Shown here piece after piece: positions 23,030 to 35,333 of a stretch of DNA of 64,000 nt. Source of the stretch: Nilaparvata lugens (Eukaryota; Arthropoda; Insecta; Hemiptera; Delphacidae). The translations under genes were made by a program, and so were the position numbers. The DNA is taken from assembly GCF_014356525.2 (NCBI RefSeq), contig NC_052515.1, forward strand, positions 16,686,993 to 16,750,992, given 5' to 3'. The notes under the pieces are model-generated. The model did not search any database. It had not been told where the DNA came from and was given only the letters and a program-made list of their open reading frames with translations. Every line of letters starts with the position of its first letter. The first letter of the stretch is position 1.

Positions 23030-23720
23030 ATGATCCTTTGAGAATTTTTCTCCTTCTCCATTTTATTCTTCTTCCTCCCTCTGTTTCCTTTTCCTTGACA
23101 AGTCCCTTTAAGGATTATTTATCAGGATTATTCATCACTCTCCTCCCACTTCATCAGGATTTTGTCCTTTTTCAGATCATTAGACGAGCCGCGGAAATCC
23201 ATCTTAGTGCTCTGCTCTTCTCAGATAGATTTCGGTTCCTTTATCTCACTCTACTTCATCCGTCTTTTCTTTCCTTTTTTCTTAATTTTCCCCTCCTCCC
23301 TACATCCTCTTTCAGAATCATCCCCATAACCTCCTCCTCCTTTTCCTCCTTCTACTCCTCCTTCTCCTTTTCCTGATTTTCCTCATTCTCCTCCTTCTTC
23401 CCCCTTCTCCTCCTCCTCCTCCCTCAGTTCCTTCTCCACTTTTCACCCCCTTATTCCCCTCCTCACATCATTATCATTCTTCTCTCAATTCTCCTCCTTG
23501 CTCTCCTATCTTCACTCCTCTTCCCACTCCTCCTACCCCTCTTCTCTCCAACACATCCTCCTTCCTCACCGCCAACTCATCCCCTTCCTCTTCCTCCACA
23601 ATCGTCCCTCATCCTCCTTCTCCACCTCCTTTTCTTCTTCCCTATCCTCCTCCTCATATTCCTCTTTTATCATCATCCCTTCCCCTTCGTCACCATTTCA
23701 ATCATCCTATTCTAATAGTT
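23030..23720 (+). repeat. Pyrimidine-rich low-complexity tract
   Basis: Mostly CTC/TCC/CTT permutations. Open frames of 116 and 117 codons rich in Ser, Phe, Leu and Pro are compositional. Confidence 0.85.
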
Positions 23721-23740
23721 CTATTCTTTTTGCCTCCAAC

Positions 23741-24339
23741 GTTATTAGATCCGCTCATATTTCTGTCCTTTTTCATCCGTTTCCAGTTCGTCTGGAACGT
23801 GATCTGAACGCAAATTTGAAATTTCAATTCACTTCAGTTGTGAGTCAGTAGGAAAGAGTTTGAATAAAAATAGTTCAACATGTAATCAATGAGAACAATA
23901 TTTTTTTCTTCTTTTTGATCTATTGGACTTAAAATATTCATTTAATTACTCGTATCCTTACTTTCAAATTACATTCATATCTGGAGTTTCAAGAAAATTT
24001 CCTGTTACCGATCATGTTCTCATCAACACTGGGGGAGTCCGCTGCCACTAGGCGTCAAAACTTCAAAACTGTAGAAAATAATGTGAAAAACACTGTTAGA
24101 AACCTCATGAAGGAAATTATAATAATATATCCATAGTTTTTATTCAGAATGATATATAGTTACAATATTTGTGAATATATATCTACTATTATAGCATCTA
24201 CTATTATATATCTAATCACTAATAGCATCTTTTTACTATTTTTGACTTTTAAAGTTAACATGTAGACCATGACCAGAGTTTATACTTTCTTAGTATTTTC
24301 GTACTATATTATTAGAAATATCTGTGATTCATATTAAAT
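23741..24339. other. Unannotated AT-rich DNA
   Basis: No gene. A local duplication of ATCTACTATTATA/ATAGCATC-type words occurs at 24180-24230. Confidence 0.3.
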
Positions 24340-24913
24340 ATCGGGGACCGAGCTTCGTCTGGAGTACAAAAGCATAAACAATTTATTACGAAAGAAGAAA
24401 TTATAATAACGTTCATACAGAAATTTTCTGTCTAATCACAGTGAATTGAGATTAATTCCCAGAAGAATGCAAGAATTTCCCTCAAAAAGGCCCAGTTGCA
24501 CAAAAGACGGTTAATTTTTAATACTGATTAACTTCACGTGAACCAAATCAGAGAAGACCATTTCAAAAAGATGGATCTACTGGATTTAATCAGGATTGAA
24601 AATAACCCGGCTTTTTTGCAACCGGCACTTAGTACCTGATTGAATGATTGCAAAAGTTCAACAGCTGAGTCATAATTTTGACACAGTCCCACACACATGA
24701 ATTCGCTCACTCACTTCAATCAGCAACAGAGACGACGAAATAATTATCATCATCTGTTTTCCCATGGATGAATAATAATTATCCTTTTAATGTCCTTCAG
24801 CGAGTTTTCTCGGGGATGAGACCTAGTGCAATCGGATTTTTATATCATAGACCTACTTTATTTCAAATTTCGTGAGAATCGTTGGTATTCTCATCCACAA
24901 GTACCTGATTGAA
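24340..24913 (+). mobile_element. Rearranged pieces of the ATCGGGG... element, with a MITE between
   Basis: 24340-24370 matches the head (ATATCGGGGACCGAGCTTCG) and 24645-24899 matches the 3' part (CCATGGATGAATAATAATTA, TTCAGCGAGTTTTCTC, AATTTCGTGAGAATCGTT) of the element at 21565. A MITE sits between them. The 3' part is bounded by a 14-base direct repeat, AGTACCTGATTGAA (24631-24644 and 24900-24913). Confidence 0.45.
24487..24630. mobile_element. MITE with AAGGCCCAGTTGCAC ends
   Basis: About 144 bp. Read inward, the two ends (GGCCCAGTTGCACAAAAGAC and GTGCCGGTTGCAAAAAAGCC) are imperfect inverted repeats of about 43 bp that continue to ACTGATTAA / CCTGATTAA. A related element lies at 47607. 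No coding. Confidence 0.65.
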
Positions 24914-24969
24914 ACTATAGACCTTATGGAAATACAGCAATAGGCTTCTCCACACATCAGTGTAATCAC

Positions 24970-27048
24970 TTTTCATTTTTTTTTCATTTTTTTTCATCCC
25001 ACTGACCACCTTTGAAAGGGGTATAAGGATTTGTCAATTATAATCTAAGTCGTCAATCTTTGCATTCTATAATGCAAAAAGAATTCCTCACTGGAATAAG
25101 GACAAACCTGCAACAACTCCTCCCTCACCTTAATTCTGAACTTTTCACCTGTAAGAGCTTTTATGCGTGTTGGCAATGAATTATAAAGCTGAATTCCTGC
25201 ACACTTTACCCCCCTCTCATACATACCAGTTCGATGAATGTCGTCTCTGAGGTTTTGTCTATATCTGGTATTGTATGAGTGGAACAACTCTCCTGTATTG
25301 AACCTATCTTTATTCCTATCAATAAAACAAAGAGCCTCTAGAATATATACACCTGGTAGTGGAAGAATCTTCAACTCTTTGAAATAATCTCTACAACTTG
25401 CTCTAATAGATTCACTCACCATCACTCTAACTGCCCACTTTTGAATCCTAAATATATGTATTGCATGAGTTGAATTGCCCCAAAATATAACACCGTATGA
25501 AAGAAGAGAATGGAACACAGCAAAATAAACACTTCTAAGCGTTCCTGCATCCAGAAATTTCTTCACGGTTCTAAGAACAAATACTGCTGAGTTTAGTTTG
25601 CTTTTTAGCTGGTCTAAATGAGGTCGCCAGGAGATTTCAGAGTCCAGCACTACTCCAAGTACCTTTGCCTCGTTTGCTGAACCTATGTTTCCATCTCTCG
25701 TATCCAATACTGCTTCCCGAGCCGTCCTGAATAGAATCTGCATAGTCTTATTGTAATTTAGTACCAACATATTTGAGGCCAGCCATTCTTCTAGTTTCTG
25801 AAGAGCTCTTCTACTTTCAGATTCCATATCATGCTGACTGTTACTTTTCAATAAAATACTTACATCATCAGCATATAAAACACAGTGTGCTGGCTCAAGG
25901 TGTGGTGGCAAATCGTTAATATATAGAAGGAAAAGCAAAGGACCAAGGACTGATCCCTGAGGGACCCCACTCCTCGCCTGTAACCATTCCGACTGATACA
26001 CGAAAGAGTGAGACTGTATTTCCACCCGCTGATGTCTCTCATCAAAGTACGATACGAACCACTTGAGAACCTTGCCTTCAAAACCATATAATTTCATCTT
26101 TTTCAATAAAATTTCAATGTTTATAAGATCGAAAGCTTTGGAAAGATCGGCAATCAGGCCACATACCCTGGATCCTTCATCCACGGAATTCAGCACTTTA
26201 TTTATAAAAGAAAAAAGCGCATCACCTGTAGAAGTGCCGGGCCTGAATCCAAACTGTTTAGGGGACAGCAGTTTTAACTTGTTCAAGTACTTTCTTAATC
26301 TGTGGAGCACTACGTATTCGAATATCTTTAGAAATACAGGTGGATTGGCAATCGGTCTGTGATTTTCAGGAAGCTTGTGGTTACCTTTCTTATAAATGGG
26401 GACTACCTTAGAATATTTCAACTTTAACGGTACACAACCGGCTTTCATTGATTCATTAAAAATATAAGTCAGAGGTTCAATTAAATGTTCGGCTGTTTGC
26501 TCTACTAGATAGTTTGAAATATTGTAGTGATCATAGGATTTTTTATTTTTTAATGATTTAATTATCTTTCTGAGTTCTGTTCTACTTATTGGATCAAATT
26601 CTTTCAAGTGGAAAGTGCGTGACTGTCGATGAACACTGCTAAAGAACTTTAAAAATTCATCTACTTCAGTATATTTACAGATAGATTGTTGTATTTTCAG
26701 AGGAGTATTTATAAAATAATTATTTAGTAAATCTGCAGCTTCTTTGCCTTCTTTTATAATTCAAGTTTCATTGGCTATGTTTGTTTCTAATGTTGGAGCG
26801 GTACTCTTTCCTGACTCAGTCTTAACTAGTTTCCATATTGCTCTTGTTTGATTTGAAGATTTTTTTATAAATGTACTAGCGGCAATTTTTTTGGCGGCAT
26901 TCAGGACCTTTCTATAAGTATTTTTATAAATTCTAAGAAAGGATTCAAAGTTAAAGTATTTTATACCTGACGATGTAATTAAGTGAATCATAGTACATAC
27001 CGATGATGGTATTTTCAACTTGTCAGCTGATTTATGATGAATAATTTT
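24970..27048 (-). mobile_element. 5'-truncated LINE with reverse transcriptase
   Basis: The minus strand carries the linker, RT and C-terminal domain, then a short 3' UTR with CCCCTTTCAAAGGTGGTC and a tail of ATGAAAAAAAA repeats at 24970-24997. The 5' end at about 27048 stops inside the endonuclease-RT linker, where a long-LTR fragment begins, so this is a 5'-truncated insertion. Confidence 0.85.
25045..27018 (-). pseudogene. LINE reverse transcriptase, one premature stop
   Basis: This enzyme copies the element RNA at the nicked target. The first part (27018-26761) is a basic linker (YKNTYRKVLNAAKKIAAS, QTRAIWKLVKTESG). A single in-frame TGA at 26763-26761 interrupts it. The frame then continues without a shift into a 520-codon open frame from 26607. 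RT motifs there are KYSKVVPIYKKG (about residue 64), NHRPIANPP (82), FGFRPGTSTGDAL (119), LIADLSKAFD (151, first catalytic Asp), GVPQGSVLGPLLFLLYIND (214) and YADD (245-248). The C-terminal part has SYGVIFWGNS and ends before the 3' UTR. Apart from the stop and the missing 5' part, the RT looks intact, suggesting a fairly recent insertion. Confidence 0.85.
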
Positions 27049-27049
27049 C

Positions 27050-28843
27050 TACTTATATAATATTATATAATGTTTTGAAAATTTGAGGTTAGGCGTAAAA
27101 TATCTATTGATTGGCGACATAATGATCGATTGAGTCGCATAACGTAAAATCTAGCCAGACACCTTGGCAGAAATTTATTGTAACTAAATGGTATGCAACT
27201 AGAGGAACCAAAAATGCACATGGCCAATTGTTGTAAAGTGAGAAACAACCTATAATCATTAGAAAATTATATTGCATGTAAAAAATGTACTAAAAAACCC
27301 AGATAAAAATAATTTAATGTATTAAGGAAGTAGGAGGTTCGTAGGCGCATGTATACTGTAACAAATTTGCATGAACCAATCAAATGGCAGCAATTGATGG
27401 GCGGTAATAGTGAGCCGATTCAAATATATTTGTATATATTTCTATAAATGATAAGAGTTTATGAATTATTGTTGTTCAGTTTATGTTTTGGATATGGCCC
27501 GAAGACAGATATAACGTCAGATGGGTGACATAAGTAATAATTTAATAGACTGGCATGAACTATTTCATCCTTGAATGGCGTAGTAACGAATTATTTAAAT
27601 TTTATGCAAATTTGCAAGTCGGAAATGAAAATTGTGAAAAAGAAAGTAGAACTTGCTCACTTGCCTGCCAACCACTACCATGGAATGTCACCAAAATTTG
27701 TAGAGCACAATATCTTTTACTGTACCTTTTTAATGACTTAAAGTTAAATCAAATTATTAATTTTTTCATAAGACTTTGTGATGCTATAGTAAAGCAAAAG
27801 TCATTTAAATATTTTTTAAGCCCTTGGAAGAGACGACTTCGGCCACCAATAATCCAGGACTATCAGGAATTCGGATCGCCATCAGCAACTTATAAAAAAT
27901 CCAGCATGTGAGTGATGAATAGTTGAAATAATAATAGGGCGCCCTCAGTGCTTCGAGTGAAATAAGAAATAAAAGCTAGCTTGTCGGAAAGGTTTTAAAA
28001 ATTAGGAAATTAATAAAAATACTTGTGCAAGTCTTAAAAATGATATAAGAAATATTTTATTGAATAGGAATGAGTCAATTTATATATCAAAGGATACACC
28101 AATGGAAAGAATATTAAGTTCTAAGCTAATAATACTAATGTTCACATGATCATTGATTTTTATAATATAATTTGCAATAATATAACGTAGCTCTGGTTCA
28201 TTGGATGAATCGATTCATCTATTTTCATGCACCCTGAAATCTTGCACCCTGAGATATATATATATATATATTTATTGGAAACTGTAGGGAATAATATATA
28301 TTTAATTGTTGATTTGTCAATTTATCATGCTCTGATTTGGGAAGTTAATATATAAGTAGGATTGTCCAAATCGACAAGCAACAGCAAGTTGATGTCAAAG
28401 CTACATGCAGATAAATGCATATGATCAATGAAGTGGAAGCACATGGTAAAGTTTCGTGCTATAGAACTAGAAAATAGTACTGATCTGTGATATTTTATTT
28501 GATTTCGTTTCTTGTTTCATTGTATATTTTGTTGCTCTATATATTTTTCCTTTGATCTAATTTTGAGATTATTTGTTCAATATATGTATCAAATTTTTCA
28601 TGGTGTACCATTCATTTTATTCCTCAATACCATAGGATATAAATTATATTATAAATATATTTTCATAAATATCAGTATTATATTATTGCGAAAGCTCCTG
28701 TATGAGCCTATTAAGATTTTAGTGAGATTATACCCTAGAAAACCACGACCAGATTTTATAGTTATTAAGCTAACTCTCATGCTCTACCGATTGACGCCAA
28801 GCAGGAGGCTAAGCGTTATTCCATCAAAAGTAACGTTAAACAT
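27050..28843 (+). mobile_element. LTR of the TGTAACA long-LTR family, 5'-truncated (LTR-1)
   Basis: Near-identical to 29995-31470 except for about 310 extra bases at 28212-28520. The 5' 170 bases of the LTR are missing where the LINE abuts. It has a CCAATCA box (27376), a TATAAATGA box (27440) and the conserved GGGCGCCCTCAGTGCTTCGA (27939). It ends AAAAGTAACGTTAAACA at the minisatellite. Open frames inside (for example 27555-27911) are shared by LTRs of this family only as remnants, and I do not call them genes. Confidence 0.75.
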
Positions 28844-29823
28844 TTAAACATTTGAACATTTAAACATTTGAACATTTAAACATTTAAACATTTAAACATT
28901 CAAACATTTAAACATTTAAACATTTAAACATTCAAACATTTGAACATTTAAACATTCAAACATTTAAACATTTAAACATTTAAACATTTAAACATTTAAA
29001 CATTCAAACATTTAAACATTTAAACATTTAAACATTCAAACATTAAACATTTAATCATTTAAACATTTAAAATTTAAACATTTAAAATTTAAACATTTAA
29101 ACATTTAAACATTTAAACATTTAAACATTTAACATTTAAACATTTAACATTTAAACATTTAACATTTAAACATTTAAAATTTAAACATTTAAACATTTAA
29201 ACTTTAAACATTTAAACATTTAAACATTTAAACATTTAAACATTTAAACATTTAAACATTTAAACATTTAAACATTTAAACATTTAAACATTTAAAAATT
29301 TAATCATTTAAACATTCAAAATTTAAACATTTAAACATTAAACATTCAAACATTCAAACATTTAAACATTTAAACATTTAACATTAAACATTTAACATTT
29401 GAACATTTGAACATTTAAACATTAAACATTCAAACATTTGAACATTTGAACATTTAAACATTCAAACATTTGAACATTTAAACATTTAAACATTAACATT
29501 TAAACATTAACATTTAAACATTAAACATTAAACATTTAACATTAAACATTTAACATTTGAACATTTAAACATTTAACATTTGAACATTTGAACATTTAAA
29601 CATTTAACATTTGAACATTTAAACATTTAAATAATTAAACATTTGAACATTTAAACATTTGAACATTTGAACATTTAAACATTTAAACATTTAACATTTG
29701 AACATTTGAACATTTGAACATTTAAACATTTGAACATTTGAACATTTGAACATTTAAACATTTAAAATTTAAACATTTAAACATTTAAACATTCAAAATT
29801 TAAACATTCAATCATCTAAACAT
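28837..29823 (+). repeat. (AACATTTA)n minisatellite, ~980 bp
   Basis: An 8-base unit AACATTTA with frequent AACATTTG and AACATTCA variants and occasional 6-7-base units. It starts directly at the 3' end of LTR-1 and stops directly at the TGTAACA start of LTR-2. Confidence 0.95.
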
Positions 29824-31470
29824 TGTAACAAATCAAATTCTGATGGGTAAATAAAAATCCCTACTTGAAAGAAATTTATAGGTCCAAGTGGAATAATAGG
29901 CTAATATCGTCAAATGCGATAACGTTTTCAAAGATTAGATAATATCATGTATCATGGCTCAATTTATAACGGCCAAATAGAAATGGAAATAATTTGCTAC
30001 TTATATAATATTATATGAAGTTTTGAAAGTTGGAGGTTAGGCGTAAAATATCTATTGATTGGCGACATAATGATCGATTGAGTCGCATAACGTAAAATCT
30101 AGCCAGACACCTTGGCAGAAATTTATTGTAACTAAATGGTATGCAACTAGAGGAACCAAAAATGCACATGGCTAATTGTTGTAAAGTGAGAAACAACCTA
30201 TAATCATTAGAAAATTATATTGCATGTAAAAAATGTACTAAAAAACCCAGATAAAAATAATTTAATGTATTAAGGAAGTAGGAGGTTTGTAGGCGCATGT
30301 ATACTGTAACAAATTTGCATGAACCAATCAAATGGCAGCAATTGATGGGCGGTAATAGTGAGCCGTTTCAAATATATTTGTATATATTTCTATAAATGAT
30401 AAGAGTTTATGAATTATTGTTGTTCAGTTTATGTTTTGGATATGGCCCGAAGACAGATATGACGTCAGATGGGTGACATAAGTAATAATTTAATAGACTG
30501 GCATGAACTATTTGATCCTTGAATGGCATATTAACGAATTATTTAAATTTTATGCAAATTTGCAAGTCGGAAATGAAAATTGTGAAAAAGAAAGTAGAAC
30601 TTGCCCACTTGCCTGCCAACCACTACCATGGAATGTCACCAAAATTTGTAGAGCACAATATCTTCTACTGTACCTTTTTAACGACTTAAAGTTAAATCAA
30701 ATTATTAATTTTTCATAAGACTTTGTGATGCTATAGTAAAGCAAAAGTCATTTAAATATTTTTTAATCCCTTGGAAGAGACGACTTCGGCCACCAATAAT
30801 CCAGGACTACCAAGAATTTGGATCGCCATCAGCAACTTATAAAAAATCCAGCATGTGAGTGATGAATAGTTGAAATAATAATAGGGCGCCCTCAGTGCTT
30901 CGAGTGAAATAAGAAATAAAAGCTAGCTTGTCGGAAAGGTTTTAAAAATTAAGAAATTAATAAAAATACTTGTGCAAGTCTTAAAAATGATATAAGAAAT
31001 ATTTTATTGAATAGGAATGAGTCAATTTATATATCAAAGGATACACCAATGGAAAGAATATTAAGTTCTAAGCTAATAATACTAATGTTCACATGATCAT
31101 TGATTTTTATAATATAATTTGCAATAATATAACGTAGCTCTGGTTCATTGGATATTTTGTTGCTCTATATATTTTTCCTTTGATCTAATTTTGAGATTAT
31201 TTGTTCAATATATGTATCAAATTTTTCATGGTGTACCATTCATTTTATTCCTCAATACCATAGGATATAAATTATATTTATAAATATATTTTCATAAATT
31301 ATCAGTATTATATTATTGCGAAAGCTCCTGTATGAGCCTATTAAGATTTTAGTGAGATTATACCCTAGAAAACCACGACCAGATTTTATAGTTATTAAGC
31401 TAACTCTCATGCTCTACCGATTGACGCCAAGCAGGAGGCTAAGCGTTATTCCATCAAAAGTAACGTTAAA
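29824..31470 (+). mobile_element. LTR of the TGTAACA long-LTR family (LTR-2)
   Basis: It begins TGTAACAAATC, matching the TGTAACATATTG start of the LTRs at 52438 and 57776, and ends AAAAGTAACGTTAAACA. Relative to LTR-1 it has a deletion of about 310 bases at 31153, with TTCATTG-type microhomology at the junction. CCAAT and TATA-like motifs are as in LTR-1. Confidence 0.8.
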
Positions 31471-31887
31471 CATTTAAACATTTGAACATTTAAACATTTG
31501 AACATTTAAACATTTAAACATTTAAACATTCAAACATTTAAACATTTAAACATTTAAACATTCAAACATTTGAACATTTAAACATTTAACATTTAAACAT
31601 TTAAACATTTAAACATTTAAACATTTAAACATTCAAACATTTAAACATTTAAACATTTAAACATTCAAACATTTAAACATTTAACATTTAAACATTTAAC
31701 ATTTAAACATTTAAACATTTAAACATTTAAACATTTAAACATTTAAACATTTAAACATTTAAACATTTAAACATTAAACATTTAAACATTTAAACATTTG
31801 AACATTTAAACATTTAAACATTTAAACATTTAAACATTTAAACATTAAACATTTAAACATTTAAACATTTAAACATTTAAACATTTA
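31467..31887 (+). repeat. (AACATTTA)n minisatellite, ~420 bp
   Basis: The same unit as at 28837. The first ~130 bases have the same order of unit variants as the first array, so the two arrays share an origin. Confidence 0.95.
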
Positions 31888-33794
31888 AGAATTTATAAAT
31901 TATACAATTTATAAATTCGGAGTCTTTTGATGAGAGTAATTGAAAGTAATCGTCGAATAAACAATCTCACAAACAATGGCTCTAGTAATTAGTAAGAGCT
32001 TGATATGATCGTTCAATAAGTAATGGATGAATGATAAACAGGATTACCCTATTCTAAGAATTTATAACAAATTTAAATGAATACATTGAAATGATTGAAA
32101 ATTTTACAACTATGATATGAATTCGAATGATGAAAACTTGTATAAACTAGAAGCGGCAAGCGATCTTTGATTAGTTCAAATTTCTCATCGTCCTTTTACA
32201 ATTTTTATTAACAAGTTGATATTGAAAAAGCGGATCGAATTTGCTCAACCGTTGTTTTGGTGCAACGATGTATAATTTAGTAATTTGGGCCAGTATAGCA
32301 TTGGCAGTGACTGTCATATTAGCATTGCAGAAGTCTTTTAATACTATGGATTGTCAACAACCCAAGTTGGCTAAATTCTAATGTATTCAGAAGTAGACTA
32401 ATGAAATACGAGTTAGTGGTTAGTACAAACTAAATACTATTCAGGACTTGAACTGACTGAACTAACAGGGGAGATTTAGTGTGCTGTAGGAAGGAGGAAA
32501 ATAGAACACAAATACGTGGAGAAAGAAGAGTGAATGTGGAATTTTATGAGAGAGAATGTCATGAGAGTGTAGGAGAAAGAGAGTGTAGAAGAAGGGAGTT
32601 GGTTACATAATGATTCAAAAAGATTAAATTCGACTCATTCATTACATTATTCAGATCATTTTTTATTTCTCTAAATTATTTGTGATGATTTAGAGAGAGA
32701 AAGAATGAGAAAGGAAGAGAGAGATAATCTGAATTGAGTCAGTTTAAGAATAATTACCCTGTCTGAAAGGGGCTTACGAAGGAGACATTCACCAAAAATG
32801 GATACTATGCTCCCAAATCCAAGACGTCAAGTGTTCGAATGTAAGTCAACTTCCTCCCTTTCCTCTCTCTTACTTTCTCTCTCTTTCTTCCCCTTAAACT
32901 CGCTTTCTTCTCCTCTTCTCCTTCGTCTTCTCCCTTGTTTGCGATTTCTCGGCCCATTAAAAGCGCATTAAGAGCTGAGCTCAGGTTGCCTCTCTGTTAT
33001 AGTCGTTAGCAGAAACTTGAAGAGAGTCTCAGGAGAGCCTCTCCTCTCTCACTAACTCTCTTTCTCTCACTCACACCCACACTATTTTCTGGGCCTTGCA
33101 AATGTTGAGATATTTTTCTTTGTACTGAATTTTTGGCCAATCTCTGAGATGCTATGCAGTTTTCGTTTGGTCTGAATTGGCATTTCCCAACAGTTTCTTT
33201 TTCTGCGAATCTCTCAATATATTTGCTCATTAGATTCTTGGAAACTAGTAGCAGGCTAGTTTCTTAATAAATTCTATGACGACTATCTATAGTAAATAAG
33301 TATTTATATCATGCAAACTAGAAACGTAGTAGGAGGCTTCTAACTTGATACGTGAAAAATGAAAGAAAACTATATTTCATCAATTGACTATCGTAATTTA
33401 TTCTTCAAAAATTAATAATTTGAATGTTTCATCTCCATCAATTATTTTCCACTCCTTTCAAATAATGTAATTTATGAATTTTTAGCAGTCCAAACGCAAA
33501 AATAATACGTGAAACCTAAAATGATTTTCCTCTCGATTCCAGAACTTGTGCTCAATCTCAAATTTCTCCTGAGATATAAGAGGTGAAGCTCTAGGAAAAA
33601 CATAGTATCACTCAATTTTTCTGCTCATTTCACAAAAAAACTATTCGATTAAAATAATGCAGTGGGATTAGAAGTAAGAGTTTATTTCATTGAGGTGGCT
33701 GAACTTTTGATGAAATCACACATCCTCTTTAACACGGTAATTAAGAATTTCCGGATTCTTGTTCATAAGAAAGTCGATTCAGTATTTTGATGAC
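31888..33794. other. Unannotated non-coding DNA
   Basis: AT-rich, with GA-rich (32470-32730) and CT-rich (32850-33070) patches. No domain-bearing frame. The block CGGCCCATTAAAAGCGCATT (32950) stands out slightly in composition but I cannot assign it. Confidence 0.3.
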
Positions 33795-34566
33795 GGAAAA
33801 ATCATCATGATAAATCCTCCTGTCAAGATCCTAGTAGATAAATCGGTACATAAATGTACTACAAAATTTTAAAACCTTGCAATGCTACAATATCATTGTA
33901 GCATGATATGACATCCCTGTTTATTAAAGAGTCATAATAGAAAAAAAAACAGTTGATATGAAAAATATCAGTTTACTATTGTCACAAGGCTGATAGGGAT
34001 ATGAATAAGACAAATCTCCGCTAGTATCGAGAAAACAATTCATATTGTTATCCACTACTGTTATTGCATAGAATATTTTTGTATAAGACAATTTTTTCGC
34101 CAGTATTAAGAAACACATTCATATTGTTATCCTCTACCTATTGTTATTCTATAAGATTGTAGGATTTCTGAATCCGTCAATACGTCTTTGTCGTTGGAGG
34201 ATTGGAAGAAAGCTCATTATTTTCACGGCGAAGCTCAGCGACAAGAATGCTTCGATTCTCCGATTGTTGTCGATGAAATGCGTCAACTTTTGCGGGTTGC
34301 GGATGTTTTTTTTCAGGTGACAACAAAGTCCTGTTAACAAGCGGATTTTGTAGGTGACAGCGAATGAGGAAAATATGTGAAGAAAGTTGACAGTGGAAAA
34401 GGGGTGAGGATTATAAGAGGATAAGGCAAGATGTGTGACTCAGGGAGAGGTGTGTGACTGGAGTGGCGGAGGGGAAAGAAAAAAAAAGTAGAGGAAGAAA
34501 ACTATGTGAAGACGTGACCGTGTAATGAAGAAGAGTGTAGAAAGATTGAAACATGGTGTAGAGGAA
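33795..34566 (+). repeat. 772-bp tandem duplication, unit 1
   Basis: It starts GGAAAAATCATCATGATAAA and is followed head-to-tail by a nearly identical unit at 34567. It contains a small open frame (34149-34340 minus) with no known domain. Confidence 0.9.
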
Positions 34567-35333
34567 GGAAAAATCATCATGATAAATCCTCCTGTCAAGA
34601 TCCTAGTAGATAAATCGGTACATAAATGTACTACAAAATTTTAAAACCTTGCAATGCTACAATATCATTGACATCCCTGTTTATTAAAGAGTCATAATAG
34701 AAAAAAAAAACAGTTGATATGAAAAATATCAGTTTACTATTGTCACAAGGCTGATAGGGATATGAATAAGACAAATCTCCGCTAGTATCGAGAAAACAAT
34801 TCATATGTTATCCACTACTGTTATTGCATAGAATATTTTTGTATAAGACAATTTTTTCGCCAGTATTAAGAAACACATTCATATTGTTATCCTCTACCTA
34901 TTGTTATTCTATAAGATTGTAGGATTTCTGAATCCGTCAATACGTCTTTGTCGTTGGAGGATTGGAAGAAAGCTCATTATTTTCACGGCGAAGCTCAGCG
35001 ACAAGAATGCTTCGATTCTCCGATTGTTGTCGATGAAATGCGTCAACTTTTGCGGTTGCGGATGTTTTTTTTCAGGTGACAACAAAGTCCTTTTAACAAG
35101 CGGATTTTGTAGGTGACAGCGAATGAGGAAAATATGTGAAGAAAGTTGACAGTGGAAAAGGGGTGAGGATTATAAGAGGATAAGGCAAGATGTGTGACTC
35201 AGGGAGAGGTGTGTGACTGGAGTGGCGGAGGGGAAAGAAAAAAAAAGTAGAGGAAGAAAACTATGTGAAGACGTGACCGTGTAATGAAGAAGAGTGTAGA
35301 AAGATTGAAACATGGTGTAGAGGAAGGAAAAAT
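34567..35333 (+). repeat. 772-bp tandem duplication, unit 2
   Basis: Second unit of the tandem pair. It differs by a few indels, for example lacking the GTAGCATGATAT stretch of unit 1 at 33897. The small open frame is altered by one of these indels, which argues against it being coding. Confidence 0.9.

Noticed and set aside
23026..23851. 116- and 117-codon open frames
   Set aside because: Same compositional effect in a CT-rich tract.
27555..27911. 118-codon open frame inside LTR-1
   Set aside because: The equivalent frame is truncated in LTR-2 and absent or broken in the other LTR copies, so it is not under coding constraint.
28837..29823. CRISPR-like array
   Set aside because: The repeat unit is 8 bases with no unique spacers, in a eukaryotic context. 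It is a minisatellite.
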